A stretch of 33,308 nucleotides of DNA from Candidatus Fermentibacterota bacterium (GTDB taxonomy: Bacteria; Fermentibacterota; Fermentibacteria; Fermentibacterales; JCC-6). Each line of letters opens with the position of its first letter. Position 1 is the first letter of the stretch. The position numbers and the translations under genes were made by a program. The stretch lies in assembly GCA_014728175.1 (NCBI GenBank), contig WJMA01000030.1:1-33308 (forward strand). The letters run 5' to 3'. Shown in pieces: positions 16,824-24,840 of the stretch. The notes beneath the pieces were generated by a model that had not been told where the DNA came from, did no database searches, and was given only the letters and a program-made list of their open reading frames with translations.

Positions 16824-19190
16824 TTAGCGTATCACCATCACACTGGCGACACCGGCGAAGGCATCGGTGGATACCCTGACCTTGTACAGGCCGGCGGGTA
16901 CCGCCTCGGCGCCCTCGGCGACGTTCCAGATGAGACTGTGATCGCCCTGGGCCATGTTGCCATCGGCCAGCGTGGCGACCTTGCGGCCGCTGAGATCGAA
17001 TATCTCGACCGTGACGTGGCCGGGCTGGGCCAGGGTGAACGGAACGGTAGCCGTGCTCAGAGCGGGGCTCGGGAACACGTTACCGACACCGTTGGTGTAA
17101 ACTCTCTCGCCTTCCTCGACCACGCCGACATCGCAATCGATGGTGCCCTCGTAGGGAAGGTGGTTGTGCTTGGTAGCGACCACCGTCATGGTGCCTGCGC
17201 TTTGAGGGTTGACGTACAGCGTGACCTCACCGGACGAGTCGGTGTAGCCCGTCTCGTACACCTCACCGCTCTGCCAGTCGCCCTTCTGCAGGCACACCAA
17301 TGCGTCCTGCACCGGAGCCTTGCTGTCGCTGACCGTGATGGTGACGTTGGTGGCCCCACCGACGTAGGACGGATGGCTCGCGGTCAACCTGGGCGCGTCC
17401 TCGGTGTACATGGATATCTCGGGATCACCGAGAAGATTGTACTCCTTGATACAGAAATCCATGTAGCTGTCGGAGGGCGGGCACAGGTTGTTCATGCTGG
17501 TGGAGTGCGCGGGGCCCAGCTGTATCGTGTTGCTTACCCAGTGCTCTTCGTAGAACTCCCTGCAGACGACCTCGCTCGGGCCCTGGCCCGGGTTGGAGGG
17601 CGTGCCCCAACCGTAACGGGCGTTGAACATGCCGAAGCCGGCTCCGCCTATGGAGTTGTTCCAGGCGTCGCCGCAGCACTCGTAGCTGTCGAGGTGACCT
17701 ATCAGGCAGGCGATCGAGTTCCAGATCGCCGGCAGGCCGCCGTCGGTGATGTTGGTCTGGTTCATTATGTCGTTGCGGGTGTAGCTGTCACCGTAGGAGG
17801 TGTACATCGACTGCTGCGAGCCGTGGCTGGCGTGGTAGACGTGATGAGGACCGTCGTCGATCATGTTGATGGTGATCGTGGAGCTGTTGTTGCCCCAGTC
17901 CTCGTAACACTTCTCCTCTTCCCAGCTGCTGTTGGGCACGTAGTCCGATATGTTCTCCGCGCCCGCGCTTCCGGGGCAGTAGGGAGACGTCCAAAGGATG
18001 CCCGTGGAGTAGCCGACGCGCATCTCTATGGGCGCGGTCTCGAAGTAGTCGGTTCCCTGAACGGCCTCGTAGGCCATCACCTTGTCTACGAACTCCGCGG
18101 CGTCGGACGAGCTGTTCACGCTGGCCCGGCCGGTCCAGATGTCAGGGTTCCAATCGATGTTGTCGCCGCTCTCGCCCCAGACACCGTTGCCGTTGCTGTC
18201 CCACTGGTCGGCGCCGGGGGCCGTGTCGTTGATGTCCACCCAGTACAGGTCGACCGGGGGATACTCGGTGTAACCGCCGGCGGAGATTATCACGTCACGT
18301 CCGGCGATCCTGTCGTCGTCACCGTAGATGAGAGCGAACTCGGCGCCCTCCTCTATCGCCTCCAGCAGGAATCCGCGGATGTCCTGCTGCAGGTCGAGGG
18401 TGTTGTAGTTGTTGTCCACCCAGGTCTCGGTGTAGACGTTGCAGGGTACGCCCTTCATGGTCTTCCAGTCGGCGATCTCCTGCGCGTAGGACTCGTAGGA
18501 GTCGTCGGTTATTATCACGTACTCGCCGTAAGCGAGTTCCCTCTTGTCCACGATGGCCGCGCCGGAGGCGGATACGCCCTCGGGGTTGGCGACCATGTTG
18601 CGAACTATGCTCTGGGCCCTCTGCTCGCTATCCGCCGACCTTCTCCTGACGGTCATAACCGACTCGTCGTACTCGTAGCTAACCTTGATCCTGAGATTGG
18701 ACAGGACCCGGATCTGACCATCGGCCGCGTTCCAACGCACGGGATAGACCGTGTAGGTAGCTATGGGTATTCCCATGAAGACGCTGGAGTTCTCGAGCTC
18801 GATGACTCTGTCGGGTACGGTCACGTCGCGCTCGTAGATATGGGGGTCGGGGGCGACGGGATGAATCTCCTGCTCGACCGAGATGGGGACCGGAGCCATG
18901 GCGGGCATGACCAGGTGCTTCCCGGGCAGAGTGGTGTACTCGGCCTCGAGAACCTCCATGTCGGTCGCCCTACATGCCGTGGGCAGAGCCACCCGAGCCT
19001 TCATTATTGGAAGACACGGGGCCCCCTCCTGGGTGATGTAGGAGACGCTGGGAACGTTGATTCTGGTGTAGGGCCCAGCCTCGTCCAGCACCACGGAGGA
19101 CTGGTCGAACGGGATGTCTACGACCAGCTCGGACGCCACAACGGGCATTGCCAGAAGCAACGTCAGAGCCAGGAAAGAAAGAATCCTCAT
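16824..19190 (-). CDS. Secreted gingipain-type (C25 family) cysteine protease with C-terminal sorting domain
   Basis: A 788-residue secreted endopeptidase. It has a signal peptide (1-20, ending VVAS), then an N-terminal prodomain-like region. The C25 catalytic region (about 215-600) starts at EYVIITDDSYESYAQEI and includes YGDDDRI. Predicted catalytic residues are His456 in VYHASHGS and Cys495 in SIACLIGHLD, with spacing like gingipain R. An Ig-like domain follows (about 600-690), and then a FlgD/T9SS type A-like C-terminal domain (about 705-788) with VEIFDLSGRKVATL and GLYKVRV, ending VMVIR. The same kind of tail ends the deiminase at 26121-27821. ATG 19190 has GGTGAGGTGG upstream. Many Asp residues suggest bound calcium. 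P1 specificity cannot be read from sequence. Confidence 0.88.
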   Translation of the reverse strand: MRILSFLALTLLLAMPVVASELVVDIPFDQSSVVLDEAGPYTRINVPSVSYITQEGAPCLPIMKARVALPTACRATDMEVLEAEYTTLPGKHLVMPAMAPVPISVEQEIHPVAPDPHIYERDVTVPDRVIELENSSVFMGIPIATYTVYPVRWNAADGQIRVLSNLRIKVSYEYDESVMTVRRRSADSEQRAQSIVRNMVANPEGVSASGAAIVDKRELAYGEYVIITDDSYESYAQEIADWKTMKGVPCNVYTETWVDNNYNTLDLQQDIRGFLLEAIEEGAEFALIYGDDDRIAGRDVIISAGGYTEYPPVDLYWVDINDTAPGADQWDSNGNGVWGESGDNIDWNPDIWTGRASVNSSSDAAEFVDKVMAYEAVQGTDYFETAPIEMRVGYSTGILWTSPYCPGSAGAENISDYVPNSSWEEEKCYEDWGNNSSTITINMIDDGPHHVYHASHGSQQSMYTSYGDSYTRNDIMNQTNITDGGLPAIWNSIACLIGHLDSYECCGDAWNNSIGGAGFGMFNARYGWGTPSNPGQGPSEVVCREFYEEHWVSNTIQLGPAHSTSMNNLCPPSDSYMDFCIKEYNLLGDPEISMYTEDAPRLTASHPSYVGGATNVTITVSDSKAPVQDALVCLQKGDWQSGEVYETGYTDSSGEVTLYVNPQSAGTMTVVATKHNHLPYEGTIDCDVGVVEEGERVYTNGVGNVFPSPALSTATVPFTLAQPGHVTVEIFDLSGRKVATLADGNMAQGDHSLIWNVAEGAEAVPAGLYKVRVSTDAFAGVASVMVIR

Positions 19191-19445
19191 ACCACCTCAC
19201 CTTTCCGTTTGGATAAATATACACCTCTGATCCGCATCCGAGGCGCTTGACGTCTCGGACGGACCGGAGCGAATGAAACAGGCCCTAGTGATGTACACGT
19301 AAGGTCTGTAATATCTTCTCTCACCCTTCCTAAAGTGGCTATAATTCTAACTCTAGTGGGTGTCAAGATAGGTGGACCAAAAGGTCCGTTTAGCTACTTG
19401 TTTAACACTTGGGGAGCTTCTCCGTTCCCCGGATCGGCGAGGGCG

Positions 19446-20084
19446 TTACCTGCTCAGAGCCTCGATAACCCTCTGCGCGGTGGCTCGGGCGGAAGTCGAG
19501 TCCGCTCGGGTAAGGGTATCCGTGAACAACGCGCTCCGGGGGCCCATGAGCAGTGAGATGGACACTCCATCGCCGGAGATCGACGCCGAATGGAGAAAGG
19601 TTTCGGCATCGAAGTAGGACTCGGCCATCTCGAAGGCAGCCTCGGGCGAGGTAACCCCACCGAGATGGATCGGCTCCGGTGAAACAACGAATCTCTGAGG
19701 GTCGAGGGCGCTTTCCAACTCGTCTAAGATCAGTTTGGAAAGATTCTTGCCGTTGTCTACAGGTAGTATCGATACCACGACGGTCGACGGTTCAGTACGA
19801 TCGGGTTCCAGATGGTTCCAGTCTATTCCCGTGGGCTCTATGCGGGAGGAGTCCACCAGCGCGGCATCTTCCGTCTTACCGCCGGAGCCCCTGTCCTCCA
19901 GGATGTCCCAGATGATAAGACCACCCACCAGAATGACCGCCCCCAGCGCCAAGTACTTGTTTATGTCCGTGCCCTCCGAGTAAGATTGCTGACCCGGGGG
20001 GGCGGCATCGGCGGACAGAAGCATGCTCGATACGAATATCAGCACCAGCAGAGAGCCCAGAGACCTGCGGTTTTTCTTGAACAG
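19446..20084 (-). CDS. Exported or membrane-anchored protein of unknown function, CTG start
   Basis: I do not recognise the family. Starting at CTG 20084 gives MFKKNRRSLGSLLVLIFVSSMLLSADA (basic FKKNRR, then a hydrophobic core), a textbook signal sequence. GGAGG lies six bases upstream, overlapping the end of the EF-G-like gene whose stop is one base away. The first ATG/GTG/TTG codon (GTG 20045) would cut the signal in half and has no SD. A second hydrophobic segment (KYLALGAVILVGGLIIWDIL) follows. The C-terminal ~110 residues (VVVSILPVDNGKNLSKLILD onward) have the alternating strand/helix pattern of CsgG/TolB-N/LpoB-like envelope domains; this is a weak resemblance. Co-transcribed and probably translationally coupled to the GTPase. 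Confidence 0.65.
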   Translation of the reverse strand: MFKKNRRSLGSLLVLIFVSSMLLSADAAPPGQQSYSEGTDINKYLALGAVILVGGLIIWDILEDRGSGGKTEDAALVDSSRIEPTGIDWNHLEPDRTEPSTVVVSILPVDNGKNLSKLILDELESALDPQRFVVSPEPIHLGGVTSPEAAFEMAESYFDAETFLHSASISGDGVSISLLMGPRSALFTDTLTRADSTSARATAQRVIEALSR

Positions 20085-20085
20085 G

Positions 20086-22140
20086 TCAGTCCTCCTCGTG
20101 CCTTGATTTCTGGTACTCCTCGTAAATCTTCTGCTGTACGTCCCGGGGTACCTGCTCGTAGTGAGAGAAGCTCTGCGAAAAGCTGCCCCTGGCCTGGGTG
20201 AGGGACCTCAGGCTGCTGGTGTACTGGTAGAGCTCCGCCTCCGGTGCCTTGACGTGAATTATCTGGAAGGAGCCTTCGGACTCCATGCCCTGGATCTTTC
20301 CCCGGCGGGAGTTGATGTCTCCCATCACGTCTCCCATGAATTCCTCGGGCACTGTAATAACCAGTTCCATGAGGGGCTCGAGGATGATGGGGTTGGCCTT
20401 GGACATGCATTCCTGGAAGCATTTGCTGGCGGCGATTTTAAAAGCCATGTCCGACGAGTCGACCGGATGTGAGGAACCGTCGTACACCACGGCCTTGATG
20501 TCCACGACCTGCGACCCCGAGAGGGGCCCCTTCTTGAGGGTCTCGGCGACGCCCTTTTCCACCGCCGGTATGAACTTGGTGGGTACCGAACCGCCGACCA
20601 CCTCGCTTTCGAAGACGAATCCTTCCCCCCTCCTGAGAGGTTCCAGCCTGAGGTAGACCTCCCCGTACTGGCCTCGGCCTCCGGTCTGTTTCTTGTGACG
20701 GTACCTGTTCTTGGCCTGCTTGGTGATGGTCTCGTGGTAGGCTATTCGGGGCTTGGATAGCGTGGCCTCCACCCCGGTCAGCTCCTTCAGCCTCTGTAGC
20801 ATGACCGAATGGTGCTGCTCTCCCATGGCCGCAACAGTGGTCTGGCCAATCTCCGGCTCGTTTCTAACCACGTAGGTCGGATCCTGGGCGGATAACTTGG
20901 ACAGACCGGTGCCCATTCGGTCCTCGTCGCCCCTGCTCTTGGGATGTATGGCCGCCCTGTGGACAGGCTCGGGGAACTCTATGGGCAGCAGGGAGACGGG
21001 GCTCTTGCGTTCGCAGAGTGTATCGTTGGTGGAAGTATCCTTGAGCTTGGCCACCGCGGCGATGTCCCCGGTGACCAGCCTGTCCGCCTCGCTGCGCTCG
21101 CCACCGCTCATTATGTAGTAGCTGTTGAGCTTTTCGGACTGGCTCTTCGCCGTGTTGTATACGTCGGCGGCCCCCTCCAGGGTTCCCCGGAGAACCCTTA
21201 CGTAGACCAACTCGCCCACGTGCTTGTCTATCTTGATGCTGAAGACCCTTGCGGTGAACGGCCCGTCGGGGCTTGGCTCCACCTCCACCTCGTTGCCATC
21301 GGGGTCCAGGGCCTTCTCGGGGGCTCTCTCCAGGGGAGAGGGCATCAGGGAGGCCAGCGTATCCAGAAGAAAGGGCTGGCCGGCCGGTGGAGCCGATGTA
21401 CCGCAGAGGAGGGGGAAGAATTCACCCGAGGACATGGCTCGTCCTACGCCCTGCTCGATCTGCTCCGGGGTCAGGTCGTCGTTCTCGAAGTAGGACTCCA
21501 TGAGCTCTTCGCTGGTCTCGGCCGCCGATTCCAGCAGCTCCTTCCTGAACCGGTCGTGGCTCTCCCTGGCCGCATCGGGGATCTCGGTCTCCTTCCCCTG
21601 CATGTCCACCGCCGACCCGGTGAGGACGTTGATCAATGCGCCTTCGGCGGGGAAGACCAGGGGCACTATGTGCTGGTGCAGGCTCTCCCTGATATCGGAC
21701 AGCAGCTCCTGGAAATCCTGGTTCTCCGAGTCCAGCTTGTTCACCCACAGGAAGACCGGTATGCCCGCCTCCCGGGCGAAGGACCATGTCTTCAGGGTTC
21801 CTACCTCCACGCCGCTTCCGGCGTCCAGCACCAGGACCGCCCCGTCGGAAACCGCGACGCAGCCTATGGTCTCGCCGTAGAAATCCGCCAGGCCCGGCGT
21901 ATCCAGGATCGTTATCCTGTGGTCCTTCCAGTGGCAGATTCCCTGGGAGAAGGACAGGCTGTGCTTCCTCTCCCTGCTCTCATTCGTGTAGTCGAAGAAG
22001 CTGGATCCATCATCCACCTTGCCCAGCCGCTCCACGTCTCCCGACTCGTACACCAGGGCGTCACATAGGCTGGTCTTTCCTACCGATCCGTGTCCAATCA
22101 CCGAAACGGTCCTGAGCATTCGGGGGTCGTACTTCTTCAA
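20086..22140 (-). CDS. EF-G-like translational GTPase (EF-G2-type)
   Basis: A 684-residue paralog of elongation factor G with the complete domain order. The G domain has P-loop GHGSVGKT (16-23), G3 DTPG (80-83) and G4 NKLD (134-137). Domain II, domain IV (around ILEPLMELVITVPEEFMG) and domain V, with ARGSFSQSFSHYEQVP, follow. After DTPG the residue is Leu84, whereas canonical EF-G and EF-Tu have the catalytic His (DTPGHVDF). This is common in the EF-G-like subfamily, which diverges from main EF-G, and it suggests altered GTP hydrolysis. The start is TTG 22140 with AAGGGGAG seven to eight bases upstream; an ATG at 22119 has no SD. An intrinsic terminator lies in its leader. The role (ribosome recycling, stress or hibernation) is unknown. 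Confidence 0.88.
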   Translation of the reverse strand: MKKYDPRMLRTVSVIGHGSVGKTSLCDALVYESGDVERLGKVDDGSSFFDYTNESRERKHSLSFSQGICHWKDHRITILDTPGLADFYGETIGCVAVSDGAVLVLDAGSGVEVGTLKTWSFAREAGIPVFLWVNKLDSENQDFQELLSDIRESLHQHIVPLVFPAEGALINVLTGSAVDMQGKETEIPDAARESHDRFRKELLESAAETSEELMESYFENDDLTPEQIEQGVGRAMSSGEFFPLLCGTSAPPAGQPFLLDTLASLMPSPLERAPEKALDPDGNEVEVEPSPDGPFTARVFSIKIDKHVGELVYVRVLRGTLEGAADVYNTAKSQSEKLNSYYIMSGGERSEADRLVTGDIAAVAKLKDTSTNDTLCERKSPVSLLPIEFPEPVHRAAIHPKSRGDEDRMGTGLSKLSAQDPTYVVRNEPEIGQTTVAAMGEQHHSVMLQRLKELTGVEATLSKPRIAYHETITKQAKNRYRHKKQTGGRGQYGEVYLRLEPLRRGEGFVFESEVVGGSVPTKFIPAVEKGVAETLKKGPLSGSQVVDIKAVVYDGSSHPVDSSDMAFKIAASKCFQECMSKANPIILEPLMELVITVPEEFMGDVMGDINSRRGKIQGMESEGSFQIIHVKAPEAELYQYTSSLRSLTQARGSFSQSFSHYEQVPRDVQQKIYEEYQKSRHEED

Positions 22141-22170
22141 CCTGCAGCTCCCCTTCTCTTTTAAAGATGC

Positions 22171-22201
22171 GAAACAAAAAGCCCTCGACCGCGATGGGCT
22201 T
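22171..22201 (-). terminator. Intrinsic terminator/attenuator in the leader of the EF-G-like gene
   Basis: Read on the minus strand, AAGCCC A UCG CGGU CGA GGGCUU forms a nine-pair stem with one bulge and a tetraloop, followed by UUUUUGUUUC. It ends about 30 bases before the TTG start and begins about 15 bases after the predicted transcription start. No minus-strand gene lies upstream to be terminated, so it probably acts on the EF-G-like transcript itself. Confidence 0.75.
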
Positions 22202-22220
22202 GGGTTATCGACAGTGTGCG

Positions 22221-22251
22221 ATTATCTACAGGAGGCTTTCTTTCCTGTCAA
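22221..22251 (-). promoter_or_regulatory. Strong promoter for the EF-G-like gene
   Basis: A perfect -35 TTGACA (minus strand, 22246-22251) is followed by TAGATAAT. The -10 is either GATAAT at 22221-22226 (19-base spacer, 5/6 match) or TAGATA at 22223-22228 (17-base spacer). The start point would be near 22215, immediately ahead of the terminator hairpin. Confidence 0.6.
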
Positions 22252-22343
22252 GCTGTTGGTATGTCCGTTCAGGGTGCTAGTTTGTATCCTTTGGTCGTTG
22301 AAGGGGACGATGCAAGCCACAGGTTCTGGACGGCGGGGGAGAG

Positions 22344-22676
22344 ATGTCCGTTATAAGGTTGCTGGCCACGGTAGTGGGTCTGTTGCTGTTTCTGGCTATC
22401 CTAAAAGCGCTGATCCGCTCCTTCACCGAGGGCTCCAGCAGAGAGGAACAATACAGGAAGCTACAGCGTGAGGAGCGGGGCAGCACTCGCAAGAGTGGCT
22501 CGGAATCCCCGAAATGCCCGATCTGCGGCGAGGAGACCGAGCCGCACGAGTATCCTCACATAAAGGTATATCGATGCATCAGATACCCCGAATGCAGGGG
22601 ATTCGTAAAGGCGCCCAGATCGGGGCGGCCCAAGTTCGCGTTGGACTGGGAGCGCAAGCGCCGCAAGGACCGCTGA
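22344..22676 (+). CDS. Small membrane protein with C-terminal zinc ribbon
   Basis: 110 residues. One N-terminal transmembrane helix (LLATVVGLLLFLAIL) is followed by a charged, probably helical linker. A four-cysteine ribbon, CPIC-x(n)-YRCIRYPEC, resembles the topoisomerase-type zinc finger (zf-C4). The tail is very basic (WERKRRKDR). The architecture suggests a membrane-tethered nucleic-acid- or protein-binding module with the ribbon in the cytoplasm, but no function is known. ATG 22344 follows GGGGGAGAG closely. It lies divergent to the EF-G-like gene and 79 bases before the flavoprotein operon. Confidence 0.75.
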   Translation: MSVIRLLATVVGLLLFLAILKALIRSFTEGSSREEQYRKLQREERGSTRKSGSESPKCPICGEETEPHEYPHIKVYRCIRYPECRGFVKAPRSGRPKFALDWERKRRKDR

Positions 22677-22755
22677 GAACGCTTGCAGCCCCGGGAATCA
22701 TTCCGTAGATTGGCTTTTCGATCCGGCATCCGTTGGTAACCCTGAAAGGCCTGCA

Positions 22756-24840
22756 GTGACTGCAGATTCCCAGCGGCGGAGAATAGAGAGACATCCCATC
22801 CTGGAACCGCTTTCCGGCGAGGAGGTGGATTTCACCTTCAACGGCAGGACCCTGAAGGGCAGAAGGGGCGAGGTGGTCTCGTCTGCGCTGTTCGCATCCG
22901 GCATTAGGATTTTCGGGCACCATCCCGAGGACGGAAGCTCCCAGGGGATGTTCTGCGCCAACGGGCAGTGCTCACAATGCTCGGTCCTGGTGAACGGGGT
23001 TCCGGTAAAGGGGTGCATAGTACCTCTCGAGGAGGGCATGGACGTCAGGAGCATGGACGGCCTTCCCCAGCTTCCGAACCAATCCTGCCCCCCGTATTCC
23101 CAACCCGTTGAGGTTGAGACGGACGTTCTGGTGCTGGGGGCCGGACCCTCCGGAATGGCGGCTGCCATCGAGCTGGGACGGGCCGGCGTGGACACCCTGA
23201 TCGTGGACGACAAGAGCGAGCCGGGAGGCAAGCTGGTCCTTCAGACCCACAAGTTCTTCGGCTCGGTAGAGGACTGCAGGGCCGGAACCAGAGGGATTCA
23301 CCTGGCCAGATGGCTCTACGATGAGCTCTCCGAGCACGACTCGGTTCAGCTGTGGCTGGACAGCATTGCCCTGGCGGTGTACAGCGACGGCAAGGTGGGC
23401 GTCCGTTGTCCCCGGGGGTATAGGCTGGTCGTTCCCCGCCACATCCTGGTGGCCACCGGGGCCAGGGAGCTGTCCCTATCGTTTCCCGGCAACGCGCTAC
23501 CCGGCGTTTACGGCGCGGGTGCCTTCCAGACCCTGGTCAACCGCGACCGGATAAGGTCCTCCGAGCGGCTGTTCGTGGTGGGAGGGGGAAACGTCGGCCT
23601 TATTGCGGCCTACCATGCCCTTCAGGCAGACATGACCGTGGTAGGGCTGGCCGAGGCTCTTCCCGAGTGCGGCGGCTACTACGTCCACGCCGACAAGATA
23701 CGGAGGCTGGGAGTGCCCATATACACCCGGCACACGGTGGTGGCGGCGCACGGAGAGGAACATCTGGAGGCGGTCACCATAGCCGAGGTGGATGACGAGT
23801 TCCATCCCCTACCGGGTACCGAGAGGAGCTTCCGGGTGGATACCCTGCTGGTGGCGGTGGGACTGGATCCGGTGGACGAGTTCGCCCGGAAGGCGGAGGA
23901 GTTCGGGATACCCGTGCTCAGTGCCGGCGATGCGGAGGAGATAGCCGAGGCCAGCGCGGCGATGTTCACCGGAAGAACGAGGGGCAGGCAGATAGCCTGC
24001 TCCCTCGGAGCCTCCGACCGGGAGTGCCCGTCGGACTGGCGGGAGAAGGCGGAGGTGCTCAAGCAACCCGGGGGAAAGGTCCATCCCTACCGGGTTCCAG
24101 AGCATTCGGAGGGAGTGTTTCCGGTTCTGCACTGCAACCAGGAGATCCCGTGCAATCCCTGTATCACATCCTGCCCTCTGGAGCTGATTCGTACAGAAGG
24201 GCATCCCATACTGGGAATTCCGGAGTTCGAGGGAAAGTGCTCGGGATGCCTGAGATGCGTGGCCATCTGCCCCGGCCTGGCCGTAACCCTGGTCGATTAC
24301 AGGAAGGATAATCAAAGGCCCGGGGTGGTGGTCCCCTTCGAGCTGGGAGAATGGAGGCTGCGCGAGGGAGAGAGCATGGATCTGACCGACATGAAGGGCG
24401 AGGTCCTGGGGAAGGGAATGCTGAGAAGGGTCACCAAAGCTCCCGGCAGCCCCCAGACCCTCCTGCTGCACCTGGATGTTGACGCCTCGTTCGCCAACCG
24501 GGTGGCCGGGGTAAGGGTGCAGGATCCGTCCCAGGTGGAGCCGCTTCCGGAGCCGCTTCCGGTTCCCATCGCCGACGATGCCGTCGCATGCCGCTGCGAG
24601 AGAGTCACCGCGGGCGAGATAAGAAGGCACCTTCGCGGCGGCGTAAGGGACCTCAACGAGCTCAAAGCATTAACCAGGGCCGGCTTCGGAGCCTGCGGCG
24701 GTAAGACCTGCAAGCCCCTGATCGCTCGTTTGTGCCGGGAGGAGGGCATACCTCCTGAGCAGCTGGAGGGTCTCACCGAAAGGCCATTGTTCGCCGAGAC
24801 CCGGCTGGGGTTCTTCTGTGGAGGGGCGGAGGACCGGTGA
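22756..24840 (+). CDS. Flavoprotein dehydrogenase alpha subunit with 2Fe-2S, 4Fe-4S and BFD-like domains
   Basis: A 694-residue relative of sarcosine oxidase alpha, HcnA/HcnB and dye-linked proline dehydrogenase alpha. In order: a plant-type [2Fe-2S] domain with Cys67, 72, 75 and 87 (CX4CX2CX11C); an FAD Rossmann motif VLGAGPSGMAAAIE (about 127); a second nucleotide-binding motif FVVGGGNVGL (about 275); two [4Fe-4S] motifs, CNQEIPCNPCITSCP and CSGCLRCVAICP; and a C-terminal BFD-like [2Fe-2S] domain (CRCERV...GGKTCK). In related complexes the parts are separate subunits, so this is a fusion. The start is GTG 22756 with GAAAGG upstream. It overlaps the beta subunit (GTGA). The substrate is probably an imino or N-methyl amino acid; its identity is not readable. 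Confidence 0.85.
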   Translation: MTADSQRRRIERHPILEPLSGEEVDFTFNGRTLKGRRGEVVSSALFASGIRIFGHHPEDGSSQGMFCANGQCSQCSVLVNGVPVKGCIVPLEEGMDVRSMDGLPQLPNQSCPPYSQPVEVETDVLVLGAGPSGMAAAIELGRAGVDTLIVDDKSEPGGKLVLQTHKFFGSVEDCRAGTRGIHLARWLYDELSEHDSVQLWLDSIALAVYSDGKVGVRCPRGYRLVVPRHILVATGARELSLSFPGNALPGVYGAGAFQTLVNRDRIRSSERLFVVGGGNVGLIAAYHALQADMTVVGLAEALPECGGYYVHADKIRRLGVPIYTRHTVVAAHGEEHLEAVTIAEVDDEFHPLPGTERSFRVDTLLVAVGLDPVDEFARKAEEFGIPVLSAGDAEEIAEASAAMFTGRTRGRQIACSLGASDRECPSDWREKAEVLKQPGGKVHPYRVPEHSEGVFPVLHCNQEIPCNPCITSCPLELIRTEGHPILGIPEFEGKCSGCLRCVAICPGLAVTLVDYRKDNQRPGVVVPFELGEWRLREGESMDLTDMKGEVLGKGMLRRVTKAPGSPQTLLLHLDVDASFANRVAGVRVQDPSQVEPLPEPLPVPIADDAVACRCERVTAGEIRRHLRGGVRDLNELKALTRAGFGACGGKTCKPLIARLCREEGIPPEQLEGLTERPLFAETRLGFFCGGAEDR

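Noticed and set aside
16686-19250. Very long (854-codon) plus-strand frame opposite the C25 protease
   Set aside because: Val/Gly/Asp-rich mirror of the protease's codon pattern, with no domain and no SD; the minus-strand gene has a signal peptide, catalytic residues and a terminator.
19340-19345. TATAAT on the plus strand in the 255-base gap upstream of the C25 gene
   Set aside because: No acceptable -35 at 16-18 bases and no plus-strand gene within 3 kb; may be chance in an AT-richer spacer.
19374-19387. GGACC-AAAA-GGTCC hairpin
   Set aside because: The stem is only five pairs with no T-tract on either strand; not enough for a terminator call.
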